NCBI RefSeq assembly: GCF_037975245.1
Contig: NC_092570.1
Coordinates: forward strand, 14,521,501 to 14,585,500
Source: Apostichopus japonicus
Lineage: Eukaryota; Echinodermata; Holothuroidea; Aspidochirotida; Stichopodidae
Reading direction: 5' to 3'
DNA length: 64,000 bases
Part shown: in pieces, positions 9,879 through 22,300 of the stretch
How the letters are laid out: each line of letters starts with the position of its first letter
Numbering within the stretch: the stretch's first letter is position 1
Made by a program: the position numbers and the translations under genes
The notes under the pieces: generated by a model
Seen by the model: the letters and a program-made list of their open reading frames with translations, nothing else
Told to the model about the DNA's origin: nothing
Database searches by the model: none

Positions 9879-12800
9879 GTAATGTATTAATTTATCTCTT
9901 GGAAACCTAATATGACGCTGTACATAGTATCGCAAATGTGGGATATTTCATGATTTTATCATAGCAACGTAAAGAAAACCCCGCACGAAGTGTGGTAATA
10001 AGTTCGTTTTGCACAGAAGTGTAGTGTAAAGGTGATAATATTTTGCTAAACGCAGTCAAATTCGACCCTGTTCATAAGACTAACTTTTTTGTCTGAGAGA
10101 GTTACTGTAACATAGTTCAGTACATAGAACAGTACTTGAAACAGGTGAACTCCTGTCGTATTCCACTCACCACAAATAGCCTAGTAGAGTTATGATTGAA
10201 ATGACGTTAATCGTGCAACAGATTGGCAGAGTGCTAGCTTTTAGAAAAAAACTTTTGCTTCGCTTGATCTGTTCGAAGTCATTGGAACATCATCAATATT
10301 GCTGTCATATCCTGCCCCGATGTAAGATAAGTCATTTGAACCAGTGTTAACATTTTACTCATCATTTCTTGACAGGTCAGAGAAGCAAAATCAGTGGTTG
10401 ACACCAAACCTCCTACAACTTATGTTCATCTTCATCTCAAACTAAAGAAATTGCAGGTAAGAATTAAATATGAACCTTGGAACAGGAGGGGGTCGGCACG
10501 GTTGGGACAGGGAGGGGGTTCACAAGGTTGACCAAACAGTGAAGCCATAGTTTTGCTTGTTGTAAAGTTGTTCAATTTAATCTCTCCCTTATATGAATTG
10601 TGTCGCTTTCCTCCCAGGATTCACCATATAAAATTTCTCTAAGGGAATCATTGATGTTCAGCAAAATTTTGAGAGCATGATAGTCTTCTAGATCTAAGTT
10701 CCAATAAAATAATAATACAGGCCCAAATGTTGCCGTAGATAACCAATTTTGTCTTCAAGAAGGTGTAGCCTACTGTAGCTATCATTGGACCTAACAACGT
10801 TCATTGCATGGTACTTTCACACTACATTGTCACAAACAGAGCAACTAGTAACATTGTGTAACAAAACCTCGGTTTCAAATGTTACATAAGTAGCAAGGTT
10901 TCCTAAACAATCCAATCTATTTACAATAAGTTGAACATGAACTCCAAATTTGTAAACTATTCTGAAGTTGTTTATAATGAGATTCTACGTCTGCCTGTAT
11001 GGGCTTCTAAAGGTCATCTGGGGTCATGCAAAATGCTTCTTGAATTTCAAATGTTAATAAAAGGTTTCGGAGACAGAAGAAGTAGGGCATGAGAAGTTGT
11101 GAACATTAAAGTTTAAGATAACGCCCCAAATGTTTTTATTTTTACTGTTTTGTGTTACAACGGTAATATCTATAATACATCCTGTTTATGTTTGAGAAAA
11201 AAGTCTATCACAAAGAGTGAAGCAGTGAAGTACACAATTCAATGATAGGAAGGAGGAGAAGGGAAAAATTGTCTCTCAGAGCATATAGGGATCTGTTTCT
11301 TTCTTTGATAAGCAACCTGTTCTAACTGTCGTCTGTTTCTCTTTCCTGCTAGCTTGAGGAAGAACGGTTAGCGACAGTTGAAAGAGACAACAGAATCTTG
11401 CTGGAAAAGATGTCACAGATTATGAGAACAAAAGGCAGAGTTGACAACCACAACGATTACATATCAAGGAGGTAGGTATAGCCGTTACCATACGTCCGGA
11501 TTTCAGCGGACATGTTCTCTCTTTTTCCTAACTTTGGTGAGCGTCTAAGTTAGATCTACGAAAGTTTTAGAAAATATGCAGCTTTTTTTAGGTGATTCCA
11601 ACAAAGTTGTAGATAATTTAAATGCAATGAAAAAGGTTGGTAGTTAGTGAACTTGGTGGAGCTCTCACATACAGCTTTAATAGAGTAAGGAAGATTTATT
11701 TCAGATTTGTAGCAAGGTACTATGTTTTGTGCGCTTAAATCTTTTCCTTAACAATCATTTGACTCACCCAAGTCACTGTGTTAATGTTTATAAAATAAAC
11801 CAATCAACATTTGGATGTTGACAGGTGTGCTAAGAGCCAGCTGTCAAGCCTGTGGGTCAATTTTGTTTAAATTTCTCAATTTTCCTTCAGGATATTTTGG
11901 AAGTGAGAATAAATAATATTCTTTATCTTATCTTTCACCTCCCCTCAAGGCTGTACCCCCTGCCCCTGCCCCCCTCACCCTGTCATCATGTAATGGCTGT
12001 GAAAAAAGAGTCATCAATGAAAAAAATATATTGACTTAAAAATTGATGGAAATCAATCTCAGTGGGATTACTATAGAAACATCATTGAGGTCCTATTCTC
12101 ACAGTATTATTTTCATTAATGAAACACTTGCTCTCATTGGTCACTTCAGCCTGAACAAAGAAAAGAGAAGGCGAGAGCTGATACGAGTGACACAAGAGAA
12201 CCAAGAAATATTGAAACGAATCCTTGCCAGAGAGCCAGAGTACAACCATCTGGAATGGGACAAAGAATGGGAAGAGAATGAAAATTTTATGGATAACGTC
12301 TCAAGGTATCCCAGAGATTGGTGGGAATTAGAGAAACAAGAACAAGAGATGAGAAAACAAGAACTCAAAGAGGTAAGTCATTTCAATGTTTTTTTTATTT
12401 CATTAACAGGATATTCAAATTAAAAGGGCTATAAATTTCACGATTTGATTCCAAGTATATGTGTAATCAATGTCAAAATTTGGTTGTAGTAATCCTCTGT
12501 TTCAGTCCCTAGCGATGACATCATGATGAGTTCATTTGTTAGGCACGACAACTGTGATGGCGCTCTTTCAGAACGTACAATCGTTACAATCTCTCTCCAA
12601 GAAAGAAAGAGTTATTCTCAGGAATGTATTAAACATTCAATTCCAGAACATGATTATACAAGAAGGTTTTATGTGCTGCAATGTATCAAAAGTGGATTGT
12701 ACTTTACGTGTAATCAAGAAAGTTATTCAAAGGACTACAAATTTAAAAAAAATTGAATGCAGTTATACGAAACCATGGTGATTGAAGATCTGCAAATGCC

Positions 12801-13174
12801 AAATTTTCTAAATCTCTAATCCAAGAAAAAAATAATTACAACAGTGTGAGAAAAATGATTTTAGAAATACTAACTACTGTAACTAGAAGGTACTGTATGT
12901 GTAACCAATCAAGGTGAGAGATTAGAAAGTGTCCATTTTGTTTGAAATATTTGAAAAGATAAGAATCAAATCTTTTGATGATTTGCAGAGGCGGAAAAAA
13001 GACTCTAAGAAGAGTAAATCAAAGAAGAGGACGAAAAGTCGTGAAGAGAAATCACCCGAAGCGAGAGAAGAGCAAGAAGAGATGGAGGAAAAAGATGAAG
13101 ATAAGTCCGAGGAAAAAGATGAAGACAAGTCCGAGGAAGAGACAGAAGCTGAAGAAGCGGCCACCACAGGATAA
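9786..13174 (+). CDS. CFAP97D2: CFAP97D2-like (hemingway/CFAP97 domain) protein, complete
   Basis: Five exons (9786-9878, 10376-10456, 11353-11471, 12150-12372, 12989-13174) join in phase to 233 codons. The N-terminus MHKSYQSILPCQSRILKERW, then KYYDEHR, VVDTKPPTTYVHLHLKLKKL, VERDNRILLEKM and LIRVTQENQEILKRIL follow the order seen in vertebrate CFAP97D1/D2, small ciliary or sperm-flagellar proteins of the hemingway family. The middle and C-terminal parts are strongly charged and probably helical. The last exon adds a basic stretch followed by an acidic tail containing two DEDKSEE copies, which is likely disordered. The match looks closer to D2 than D1, but the paralogue is not settled. The ATG at 9786 opens the first conserved exon. 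AATAAA candidates lie at 13883-13888 and 14557-14562. Confidence 0.88.
10376..10456 (+). CDS. CFAP97D2: CFAP97D-type exon 2
   Basis: 27 codons, phase 0 to 0, between TTGACAG and GTAAGA. Carries the family signature VDTKPP followed by a LKLKKLQ helix. Confidence 0.9.
11353..11471 (+). CDS. CFAP97D2: CFAP97D-type exon 3
   Basis: 39 codons plus two bases between TGCTAG and GTAGGT. Encodes ERDNRILLEKMSQIM, the conserved coiled segment. Confidence 0.9.
12150..12372 (+). CDS. CFAP97D2: CFAP97D-type exon 4
   Basis: One base completes Ser, then 74 codons up to GAG|GTAAGT. Encodes LNKEKRRRELIRVTQENQ and a Trp/Glu-rich segment (WDKEWEE). Confidence 0.9.
12989..13174 (+). CDS. CFAP97D2: CFAP97D-type exon 5, charged tail and stop
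   Basis: 61 codons and TAA follow the TTTGCAG acceptor. Lys/Ser-rich first, then Glu/Asp-rich with a duplicated EEKDEDKS unit. Confidence 0.85.
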   Translation, partial: RRKKDSKKSKSKKRTKSREEKSPEAREEQEEMEEKDEDKSEEKDEDKSEEETEAEEAATTG

Positions 13175-14673
13175 TAGTCCAGTAAGATTTTAAAACAGGG
13201 CAGCGGGGGGTTCGGGGGATGCTGGGGCAACTTAAAGTGGAATGTGTGGAAGGGTAGGTGGGTGTCGAGTAAAGAAAATCAGTATGTTGAACCAACTATC
13301 CTATAACAATGGTGTCAAATGGGATGGTGTCAATTAAAGAGTAGCAGTATGGACACTTAATCTGCTAGATAGACCAAACTTTTAAGCACACACTGATATT
13401 GCTATCTGAAAAAGTGAATATTTGGAGGAATTCACAGCTTTCAAGTAAACAAGTAAAACTGTGGCTGACAATTCAGTGAACCAAGGTCAATGGGGACAAA
13501 ATATAGAGACATTCCATGAACTCTTCCTGGAGAGCACCTTTAACAGTTACTGATGGAGAAGGGAAGACTGAATGGTTGCATAACTTTGCAATCTCCTTGG
13601 TGGTTTCGGCTTACAAGTGCTTCAAGGAAAGATGACTCTACATCCAACATCCTTTGTGAAGTTACCTGTTAGTCCACTGCTCAAGTCTCATTGGGAGTAA
13701 GTTTTTTCAAACAGCCTGTAGTATTTAGTAAAGTTTACGGTATATGTCATATTTTTGCTCCCCAAGTGGTGTGCCTTTTTTTTAGATTTTATAAGTTTTC
13801 ATGAGTTTAAAATCATTTTAGCAATTTTAAAGCCATTAGGTCATCAAAATTTTGAATACTTAATTTAACAAAAAAGTCAGCAAATAAATAATGTACAGTA
13901 TGTTATAAGATTTAGAAGATGAGAGAAATGTTGCATGATCCGATCTCTTTCATTTAACATTAAGGAAACTATCATCCATAGTAATTAAAAGTGCTATTAA
14001 GTCAGGGGATGTCATTCAATCTTGGAGTAAATAGCTGGTCTATGCTGCCAAGAATAACTCAACTAATAAGTTTATAAGTTATCCCAAAGAGGAGAGGAGA
14101 CTTCAGGTAAAAATTTCCTCAATTTCTTTTTTTTTTAAGATTGAACTTTTTGAAGGATTTTTGCCAAGAACCAGAGGATAATTTACTTTCCTATGTAATA
14201 TTTTAAGATTTCTGCTGGGTGAAACACACATGTATTCAGTGGGCAACAGTTTCTTAGCAACAGTTATGTCACCATGGTTACAGTTGTAGGCTTGTTTGGT
14301 GGATAAACAACCACTTTATAATCAGGTGACATAATAATTGAAAAAATAAGAAATTGGGAAAGTATCTTACCACATATCATTAAACATGTGGTGCTTATAA
14401 ATATTCATTTAAATTATATTACCAGAAATTTATCATGTCTGCTTTGGAAATGTACCTGCTAAGGTTACTTTTGTGATACTTAATTATGCATTAATTTGTT
14501 ATTTATTTATTAAGCAGAAATGAATGATACGAGATAGAATTATGCTGAATTGTTGAAATAAAGACAAAAAATGTAACAGAAATTTTTTGCAATTAATTAT
14601 TTTTGTTTTTGTTGGATATATATTGCTGTTAGAGAAAATCTAAATCCAAAATACCGTAAACGTCAAAATAAAT

Positions 14674-14804
14674 GAATTCAATTCTGTCCTCAATAGACAT
14701 TCCATTATTGCAATCAATATTGTGAAATCGGTTTATTTATTTGGGCATTTAAGGACAATATTTATTGCAATAATGGAATGTCCATGGAGGACAAAATTTA
14801 ATTC
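14674..14804. mobile_element. MITE-like inverted repeat, about 130 bp
   Basis: The 41-bp arms 14674-14714 and 14764-14804 are inverted copies with about four mismatches; the inner ends share ACATTCCATTATTGCAAT. A 49-bp AT-rich centre separates them. No coding capacity. Confidence 0.65.
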
Positions 14805-17285
14805 AATCAATTTGATTATTAAAAATCTTTTGTAGTAGTCACAGGTGGAATTGACTTTTCCTCATGAACATAGAACAGCATCCAATCGAATCTTGAAAAA
14901 GTTGCTTTCACTTCCGGCTCAGATAGCAAAAAATCTACATGGTCATGATACGGAAAATTGATGGTGCCATGAAAGGCCAACTTGTCAGCTATCTGGTGAT
15001 GGGTTGCGTTCAGCTAGACTTAGAGAACACATTACTTTTGTGATTTAGTGTGTAAGTCAATGGGGCTTGTAATGGGAGTATGCTACCTTGAGGGTGCAAT
15101 CTTGTATGCTGGAGGTTGCCATGGTCATGCACCAGAAGTGTAAACTTCCCCAACAATTTCAATGTTGGCCTTTACATGAACTCAAACATTCAAGAAAGAA
15201 AAGAAAAAGAAGAAATTTTATTAAGATTCAAATCTGAACTTTATTCAACATTCGTTTGCATTCCTTTTCTTCTCCAACAAGTAGACACGCAAACAACTTA
15301 CATTAACACATTGATTAATGGGAATTATACTAACAATTTCCTTTCAAGTTTAAGAGTGCACACTTGATAAGATTGTCAAATCTTGATAAAGAAATAAGCT
15401 TATATAGATTAGACGCATTACGTCTTAATGACCAACATCGCATTAAAGAGAACAAGAACAACTGCAGCTTGATTTAAAACATGTTCGAAATATGTACAGT
15501 TCATAATACTGAAAGGGTTTGAATATTTAAATGCCTTAGAAAATGAATTTTCATGAAGAAAAGGTTCTATAGAGAATCGACCCAAACTGTTCCACTCTTA
15601 CCCCTCACACAGTTGACATACGTTTTTTGGAATACGGGAAATTTAGCTAAATTTGTGGTATGAATTAATTAAAGCAGATGAAAGGCAGTAAAATATATGA
15701 CATCCCTAGACTACTAATTGTCACTTTCTTTCTGTAATTTTTCTCCCCTGTTGTGCTATGCTGTTTCTGCCTTCCAAACTTATACATTTTTAAGGTTATG
15801 CAACTAGCAACAATATTGTTGCTTTCTTTCATTTACTCATATTTTATGACCCACAATGCAGTACACCGGATTACCAGTAGACTGTTGATGGACGAACAAA
15901 TTTTTTTTTTTTAAACCCCTTAAATTTAACAGCTGGTATCTTTTAAAATAAGTAAAAAAAAAAAAAAAAAAATAAGTACAGGTCTTATTTAAATAAAATT
16001 CCACAAAAAAAAGAGGTAGCAGGCACGCCACCACTATGGTCAAGGGTCAAGCAGAGACAACTTTGGTCATTTATTATTTTTGAAAGGAAATTAACATTTT
16101 AAACGTTAGGCATAACCAACCAATGTACTTTCGATAGAAAAAAAAACAAATATATACATAGAATAGATACAACAACTCTTTAGAATTTGCTGAAGGTCAA
16201 CTACAAATGGACAAAAGGTTCGAGACCTCTGTAAAATGTAAAGTGATTGCACTTACTTGTCAAATTATTTGTATTAAACATGAGAACGGAAAATGCTTTT
16301 TTTCTTATTAGTTTTGGTTTCGTTTTGATGCACTGGTGTATTATCTCACAACCAACTTTTGTCAAAATTGTTAAAACTTGAGATCAAGAAACACTGCAGA
16401 AGGAGTCTTCAAACCCAATAAAAAGTTAACAGATGCTCAAAAATTGAATGGCCAATTGGTTTGTGAGCTCTTTAATGACTTGAATTATTCTTTCATAAAG
16501 TCAGTGTTCCCAAAGAAAAGTTATGGCGAATATCCAATTTGAAATCCTGCTGCATGTGAAAACTACAAAGTAAGGAATTTGTTTTAAAACTTTTGCAGTT
16601 ATAAAAAGAATAAAATAGTTAAATAATAAATAGTGGAAATTTTTTCGATACATACAGAGTACGAACCTTGCAAAATTTGAGACAGGGGGGAACCCTAAAG
16701 ATTTCATGATTAAGTTGATACAAAGTTAAGTTGCTTTGCCATTGTTACCTGAACAAAGTTACCTTAACATTAATATTTATTGTCAAGGCTTTTCAAGCTA
16801 AGCCTCTGTATATATATTTATAACTATATTATCTTGTCATTTTAAAGCACAGTTCTTGTTGTAATCTTACCAACATTCAAGGTTTTCTGCAGTCTTTCAT
16901 CCTAAAACGTCAACAATAATTTTTTTCATTTTTTCAATGAATGAGGAAATAATTTTCTGCAATGGGATTCAAATCAGTGATTAAGAGTTCTTTGGCTTCA
17001 TGAACTAAGCAAACCAACCTAAGAATTTGTGATGATTCCATTTAAATTTGATAGCCTTTTCTTTCCTATGTATAATTCTCTGTGTTGGTTTACCCCGGAA
17101 TTGTGATATACATTAAGAATGTTTGCTTATAGCTGTCCATTTGCTCTGTAATTAAAAACTTCACCAAGTGCTAACATTCTTGCAGAAATATTACTTTCTG
17201 TGCAGAAATGACTTAAATATCACAAAAGAAAGAAGAAGAAAAAAATGTATACCTTATTAACTTTTCAGCTCATTTCCCTGATGAC

Positions 17286-17334
17286 ATCATTCAAAATCTG
17301 TTGCTGCCACTGGCAACAACAGAGTTTGAATGAT
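17286..17334. repeat. 49-bp near-perfect palindrome
   Basis: ATCATTCAAA opens and TTTGAATGAT closes the palindrome. Inside, TGTTGCTGCCA faces TGGCAACAACA. Only a few positions fail to pair, so the strand can fold into one long hairpin with almost no loop. Confidence 0.75.
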
Positions 17335-19306
17335 TGCCAAATTATGACCAATTTGAAAACTTTACATAAATTCAGACAAGGAACCCCTTGCAGAAGTATA
17401 CATTGCTCCACCCCTAAATGACCATTTATGCATTAAAATTCCACGGTCATTTCAGTCATTTCCAGTATAGCGCCCTCTTTTTTCCTTAATTTACCAAGTC
17501 TTTGACATTTCATGGACTAGTCTTTCAATTGATTGATTCTTCATTTTCATGACTTTCCAGAATCATTTATGCCCAACACAATTCTAAAGATATCTCATTT
17601 TATTTTATCCGATAAAAACTCCTCGACTATGGAAATTAAAATTTTGAGAACGAAACCTCCGTTCACATAAACTACTATTTCAAATTCATAAACAATGTAT
17701 TTACATATCTACTTTAAAAAGAATAATAGACTTCTGCCATCTAGGCTCCCACTGGGACACCAAAATTAGTAAGTAAAATATTTTCAAAACATTGTAAAAT
17801 TCTAACACAAAAAATAAGTAATGTAAATCAAAAAAAACACATTCATTGCCAATAAAATTCACTATTCATTCAATATTCTTGTACAAATTAAAAAACAAAC
17901 ATAAACAAATCTTTTAACTTGAGCACGAGTAAAAAGCAACTGATTTAAGAACGAAAAAAACCTGACATAAAGATGATCAAAAAATGGTTTAAAGTAACCA
18001 GTTCCCTTTCCTTTTTTGGGGAGGCTATATGCTGTGTTGAAACTCTTGACATTGCACAATTTGGCTGAGAATAATGAATCACACAGAGATTTCAGTTTAA
18101 ACACATACATTTATGAAAAGAAGATGATTGAAGTTTAGAGAAAGTAACTTTAATTCCAAAACAGATTCTCACAATTTTCTGGTTCAACAGGCGGTACATA
18201 TCCTAGGATCAGCAACATCTTCTCACCTCCAACAAGTGGTACCAGCTGTTAACCATACTTCGGGGTTACTGGCTATAAATTTCAGCTGTGATTCTAATGG
18301 CAGGCTAGGCAGATTTGCTATGATAAATGGGATAGGTCTAAAATTAGTCTAACTGTTGAGACGCATTTCCAAAAGTCAGTCGTTTCTCAATCTGTCTTGA
18401 AAGTAATCCAACAAAATGAAGAAACCGGCATGCTTGCTTTTGCATTCACGGACACTTAATAACGAGGGAAGGAATGCTACACACACCAACAAGCCGTTTT
18501 AAATTTTCGTCTTACTGTCCTTCACCAACGTGCCCACCCCGACTCCCTGCAACCCACCCCCACCCCCCATCTTTTATCTTTTACTAAATTTAAACAATCA
18601 GAAAAATACCTCCTTTCATGAAATATGGTTCAGTAAAAAAACCACAACTTTGGCACAAGATTGCATTTGATAAAACAAGATTTACAAGAAATTGACAAAA
18701 CAACATTTACTACAAAAGTAAACAAACAACAATTATAAATTCTTCAACTTTTCAAGTTGACACATAAGTACAAAGGATAAAGGTTTATCAGTATCGGTCC
18801 AAACTCAAATGTACTAAAAATGACTAAATTCTTTGCAAAGATAAATTGCTATGAAAGTGTGGGTAGGTCTAATGCTATGTTAACCTCCAATTATTTGCTT
18901 TTCCTTTCATTTGTCATTTCTGGTTTAATTCTGATGTCTTCCTTGAAACAAAATTCACACACAAGATCAATGACATTTAAGGCCAATTTTCTTTGCCAAG
19001 GAAATAATAAGGCATTGCAATATATATGTGTGGAACACAAAATATAGCTTGGAATATCAAAATGTTAGGTCAATTGCTAAATAATGATAATGCTGAAGAT
19101 AAACTTTACTGACTGAATTAAACTTCTCGTCGGCAAGTTTTTCTGAAATAACTACACACATCAGTTAATGTACAGGCTTTTAAGAGCAGCCTAATAAGAT
19201 TTGTTGATAATATCCAGGACTGCAGAAATCATACCTTACATCATGAAAAACATGTGAGGTCCACAAAGCAGAGATAAGAAGAAAGAAATAAATAATCTTC
19301 TCTTAG

Positions 19307-19382
19307 TTACCTGGAAGGTGACCTTGGGAGTTTAGTTCGAAGGATGCTCCTCGCTTCTGACTGATTTTCTACGTCAGTATTA
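19307..19382 (-). CDS. RB1: RB1 probable terminal exon
   Basis: Follows TCGACAG, completes a Ser codon and encodes 24 residues (ending SILRTKLPRSPSR) before TAA. Phase fits the upstream exon. The TAA overlaps a possible GTAACT donor, so the true C-terminus could differ. Confidence 0.6.
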
Positions 19383-22300
19383 CTGTCGACAAATCAGAAA
19401 ATCAAGAAACTTACTTCACTTGAACACTCGCTTGTTTTTTTTAAATTGAATTTGTGATGGTGAGTTGGTTCCGTACTCCACTTTTTGATGAAAATGTTAA
19501 GTCTGGCATTGTTAATCTCTTAGAGCAACTGTCAGAATCGTGCAAACGTGGGTGTGACAAGTTACTAGTGACCTATTGTTGACAGTTGTGAAGAAGATTG
19601 AGACAGCCTTGCCTTGAATACAGGACTGTAAACCTTCAAATGCACCTTCTTTTCTTTTCAGCGAAATTGATCTTCCCAGCCACAGGGAAAGTTTGTACCC
19701 AGGCGATCCGAAAAATGTGGTCCAGTGTACCATCAGGGCTTACAACTGCAACTGTGTTTCACCCATCCCCTTCCCCTACCTTGTTACCAAACAACTCTCT
19801 AATTAAGGACCTTCAATTTCCAAATCATGTAACTGTAACCGAGATTGGTTCACAAAAGAAGAAGAACAACAAAAACAGGGAATGGATCAAGGCTACTTCT
19901 TGACAAGAAATTGATTGTTTTTCCCCACAAATTTTTCTGAACAAGTAATATCAATCGGGACATAATAATACAAACAGGAAATGCAGAAATCTGAAAACGA
20001 GATTTCATTTCGGTTCTTAACTTGCGGTTCTTAACCCTCGGTTTTGGTTCTTAACCCGCGGTTCTTGACCCTCGGTTTCGGTTCTTAACCTGCTCTAAAT
20101 ACAGGCATCATTGGATCCTGTCCACGGATTTCGACTTGACAGAGCCTGTGCAAGCATGTATATACAAAATGTTAAGGAATAAAGTTTACCTTGATTGTTC
20201 TCTGCTGCCCTCTGTGGTGGATCCACCGTCACCCATGTTCAATTTCTTCCGGGACTTTACTGGTTCTTGACTATCATTCTTCCTCTTCGATGAAGTGCCA
20301 TAGGTTTTATTAAAGTTTTGAAGTTTATTCGAAATCTGGAATGCAAAGACGACCAAAAAATACATACTTATTTTCAGGTGAACCAATCCCAAATGCATCA
20401 GAAAGTTTTAATAATAAGTAAATACGACATATCCCAGTTTGAAGCAGCAACGTACAATTCAGACTTGACTTACAAAACTGTGTTCCTCTTTGCACTAGAT
20501 TCATTAACCAATGTTTTATCCTCCAAAAAAATAGTAATAAGCTGACTTCAAGAAAGAATTTAGGCAGAACTTTAGTCCTAATATGTTATAGTTCAAGAGA
20601 AAAATAAGAAACATTTTAAAGATAGAAATGTTTCTAGAGATGTTTTCAGATTACAAGATACTCAGCTTTAAAGTATGCTGAACTCTCTGGAATGCTCCTT
20701 TAAGGCTAACTTCTTGACGATGCATTGATTGCAACATTATATTGGAGTACATACCAAACTCTGTACTTATACTCGTAGTCATGCTGGGAGAGGGCAACTT
20801 TCATGTACTCATACTCAGGACTTTGTACTGGTACTCAAGGCAATGTACTAGTACTGGTACTATGAGCTTTGTACTCGTACTGGTACTCAGGACTTTGTAC
20901 TAGTACTCAGGACTATGTACTAGTACTCGGGACTTTGTACTTGTACTAGTACTCAGGAATTTGTACTTGTACCAGTACTCAGGACTTTGTACTTTTACTA
21001 GTACTCAGGACTTTGTACTAGTACTCGGGACTTTGTACTCGTACTGGTACTCAGGACTTTGTACTAGTTCTCAGGACTTTGTACTTGTACTAGTACTCAG
21101 GACTTTGTACTTGTACTAGTACTCAGGACTTGGTACTAGTACTCAGGACTTTGTACTAGTACTCAGGACTTTGTACTTGTACCAGTACTCAGGACATTGT
21201 ACTTTTACTAGCACTCAGGACTTTGTACTAGTACTCAGGACTTTGTACTAGTACTCAGGACTTTGTACTTGTACTAGTACTCAGGACTTTGTACTAGTAC
21301 TCAGGACTTTGTACTTGTACTAGTACTCAGGACTTTGTACTAGTACTCAGGACTTTGTACTAGTACTCAGGACTTTGTACTTGTACCAGTACTCAGGACA
21401 TTGTACTTTTACTAGCACTCAGGACTTTGTACTGGTACTCGGGACTTTGTACTCGTACTGGTACTCAGGACTTTGTACCAGTACTCAGGACTTTGTAATT
21501 GTACTAATACTCAGGACTTTATACTAGTACTCAGGACTTTGTACTAGTACTCAAGGTAATGTACTAATACTGGTACTCTGAGCTTTGTACTCGTACACAG
21601 GACTTTGTACTAGTACTCAGGACTTTGTACTTGTACTAGTACTCAAGGCAATGTACTAATACTGCTAATCTAAGCTTTGTACTAGTACTCAGGACTTGAT
21701 ACTAGTACTCAGGACTCTGTACTTGTAATAGTACTCAAGGCAATGTACTAATACTGGTACTCTGAGCTTTGTACTCGTACACAGGACTTGATACTAGTAC
21801 TCAGGACTCTGTACTTGTAATAGTACTCAAGGCAATGTACTAATACTGGTACTCTGAGCTTTGTACTCGTACACAGGACTTTGTACTAGTACTCAGGACT
21901 TTGTACTTGTACTAGTACTCAGGGCTTTGTACTAGTACTCAAGGCAATGTACTAATACTGCTAATCTAAGCTTTGTACTAGTACTCAGGACTTGATACTA
22001 GTACTCAGGACTCTGTACTTGTAATAGTACTCAAGGCAATGTACTAATACTGGTACTCTGAGCTTTGTACTAGTACTCAGGAATTTGTACTTGTACTAGT
22101 ACTCAGGACTTTGTACTTGTACTAGTACTCAGGACTTTGTACTAGTACTGGTACTCTGAGCTTTGTACTCATACTCAGGACGTTGAACTGAACACACACA
22201 AATGCTGCATTCCACTGTTGGAGAGTTTGATATGTATTGATTCATAGATAAATACTTACAAACTCCTCATCAGTGTTAAGTAGCAGCGCGGTACGGGGTG

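Larger units (their letters stand above)
13175..19306. other. Intergenic region between CFAP97D-type gene and RB1 (convergent)
   Basis: No coding exon could be supported. It holds the 3' UTR of the CFAP97D-type gene and presumably that of RB1, a MITE-like inverted repeat (14674-14804), a 49-bp palindrome (17286-17334) and a long A/T run around 15900-15975. Short open frames here lack splice sites and recognisable sequence. Confidence 0.5.

Noticed and set aside
20755-22180. CRISPR-like array
   Set aside because: The units are contiguous tandem copies without unique spacers, in an animal intron.
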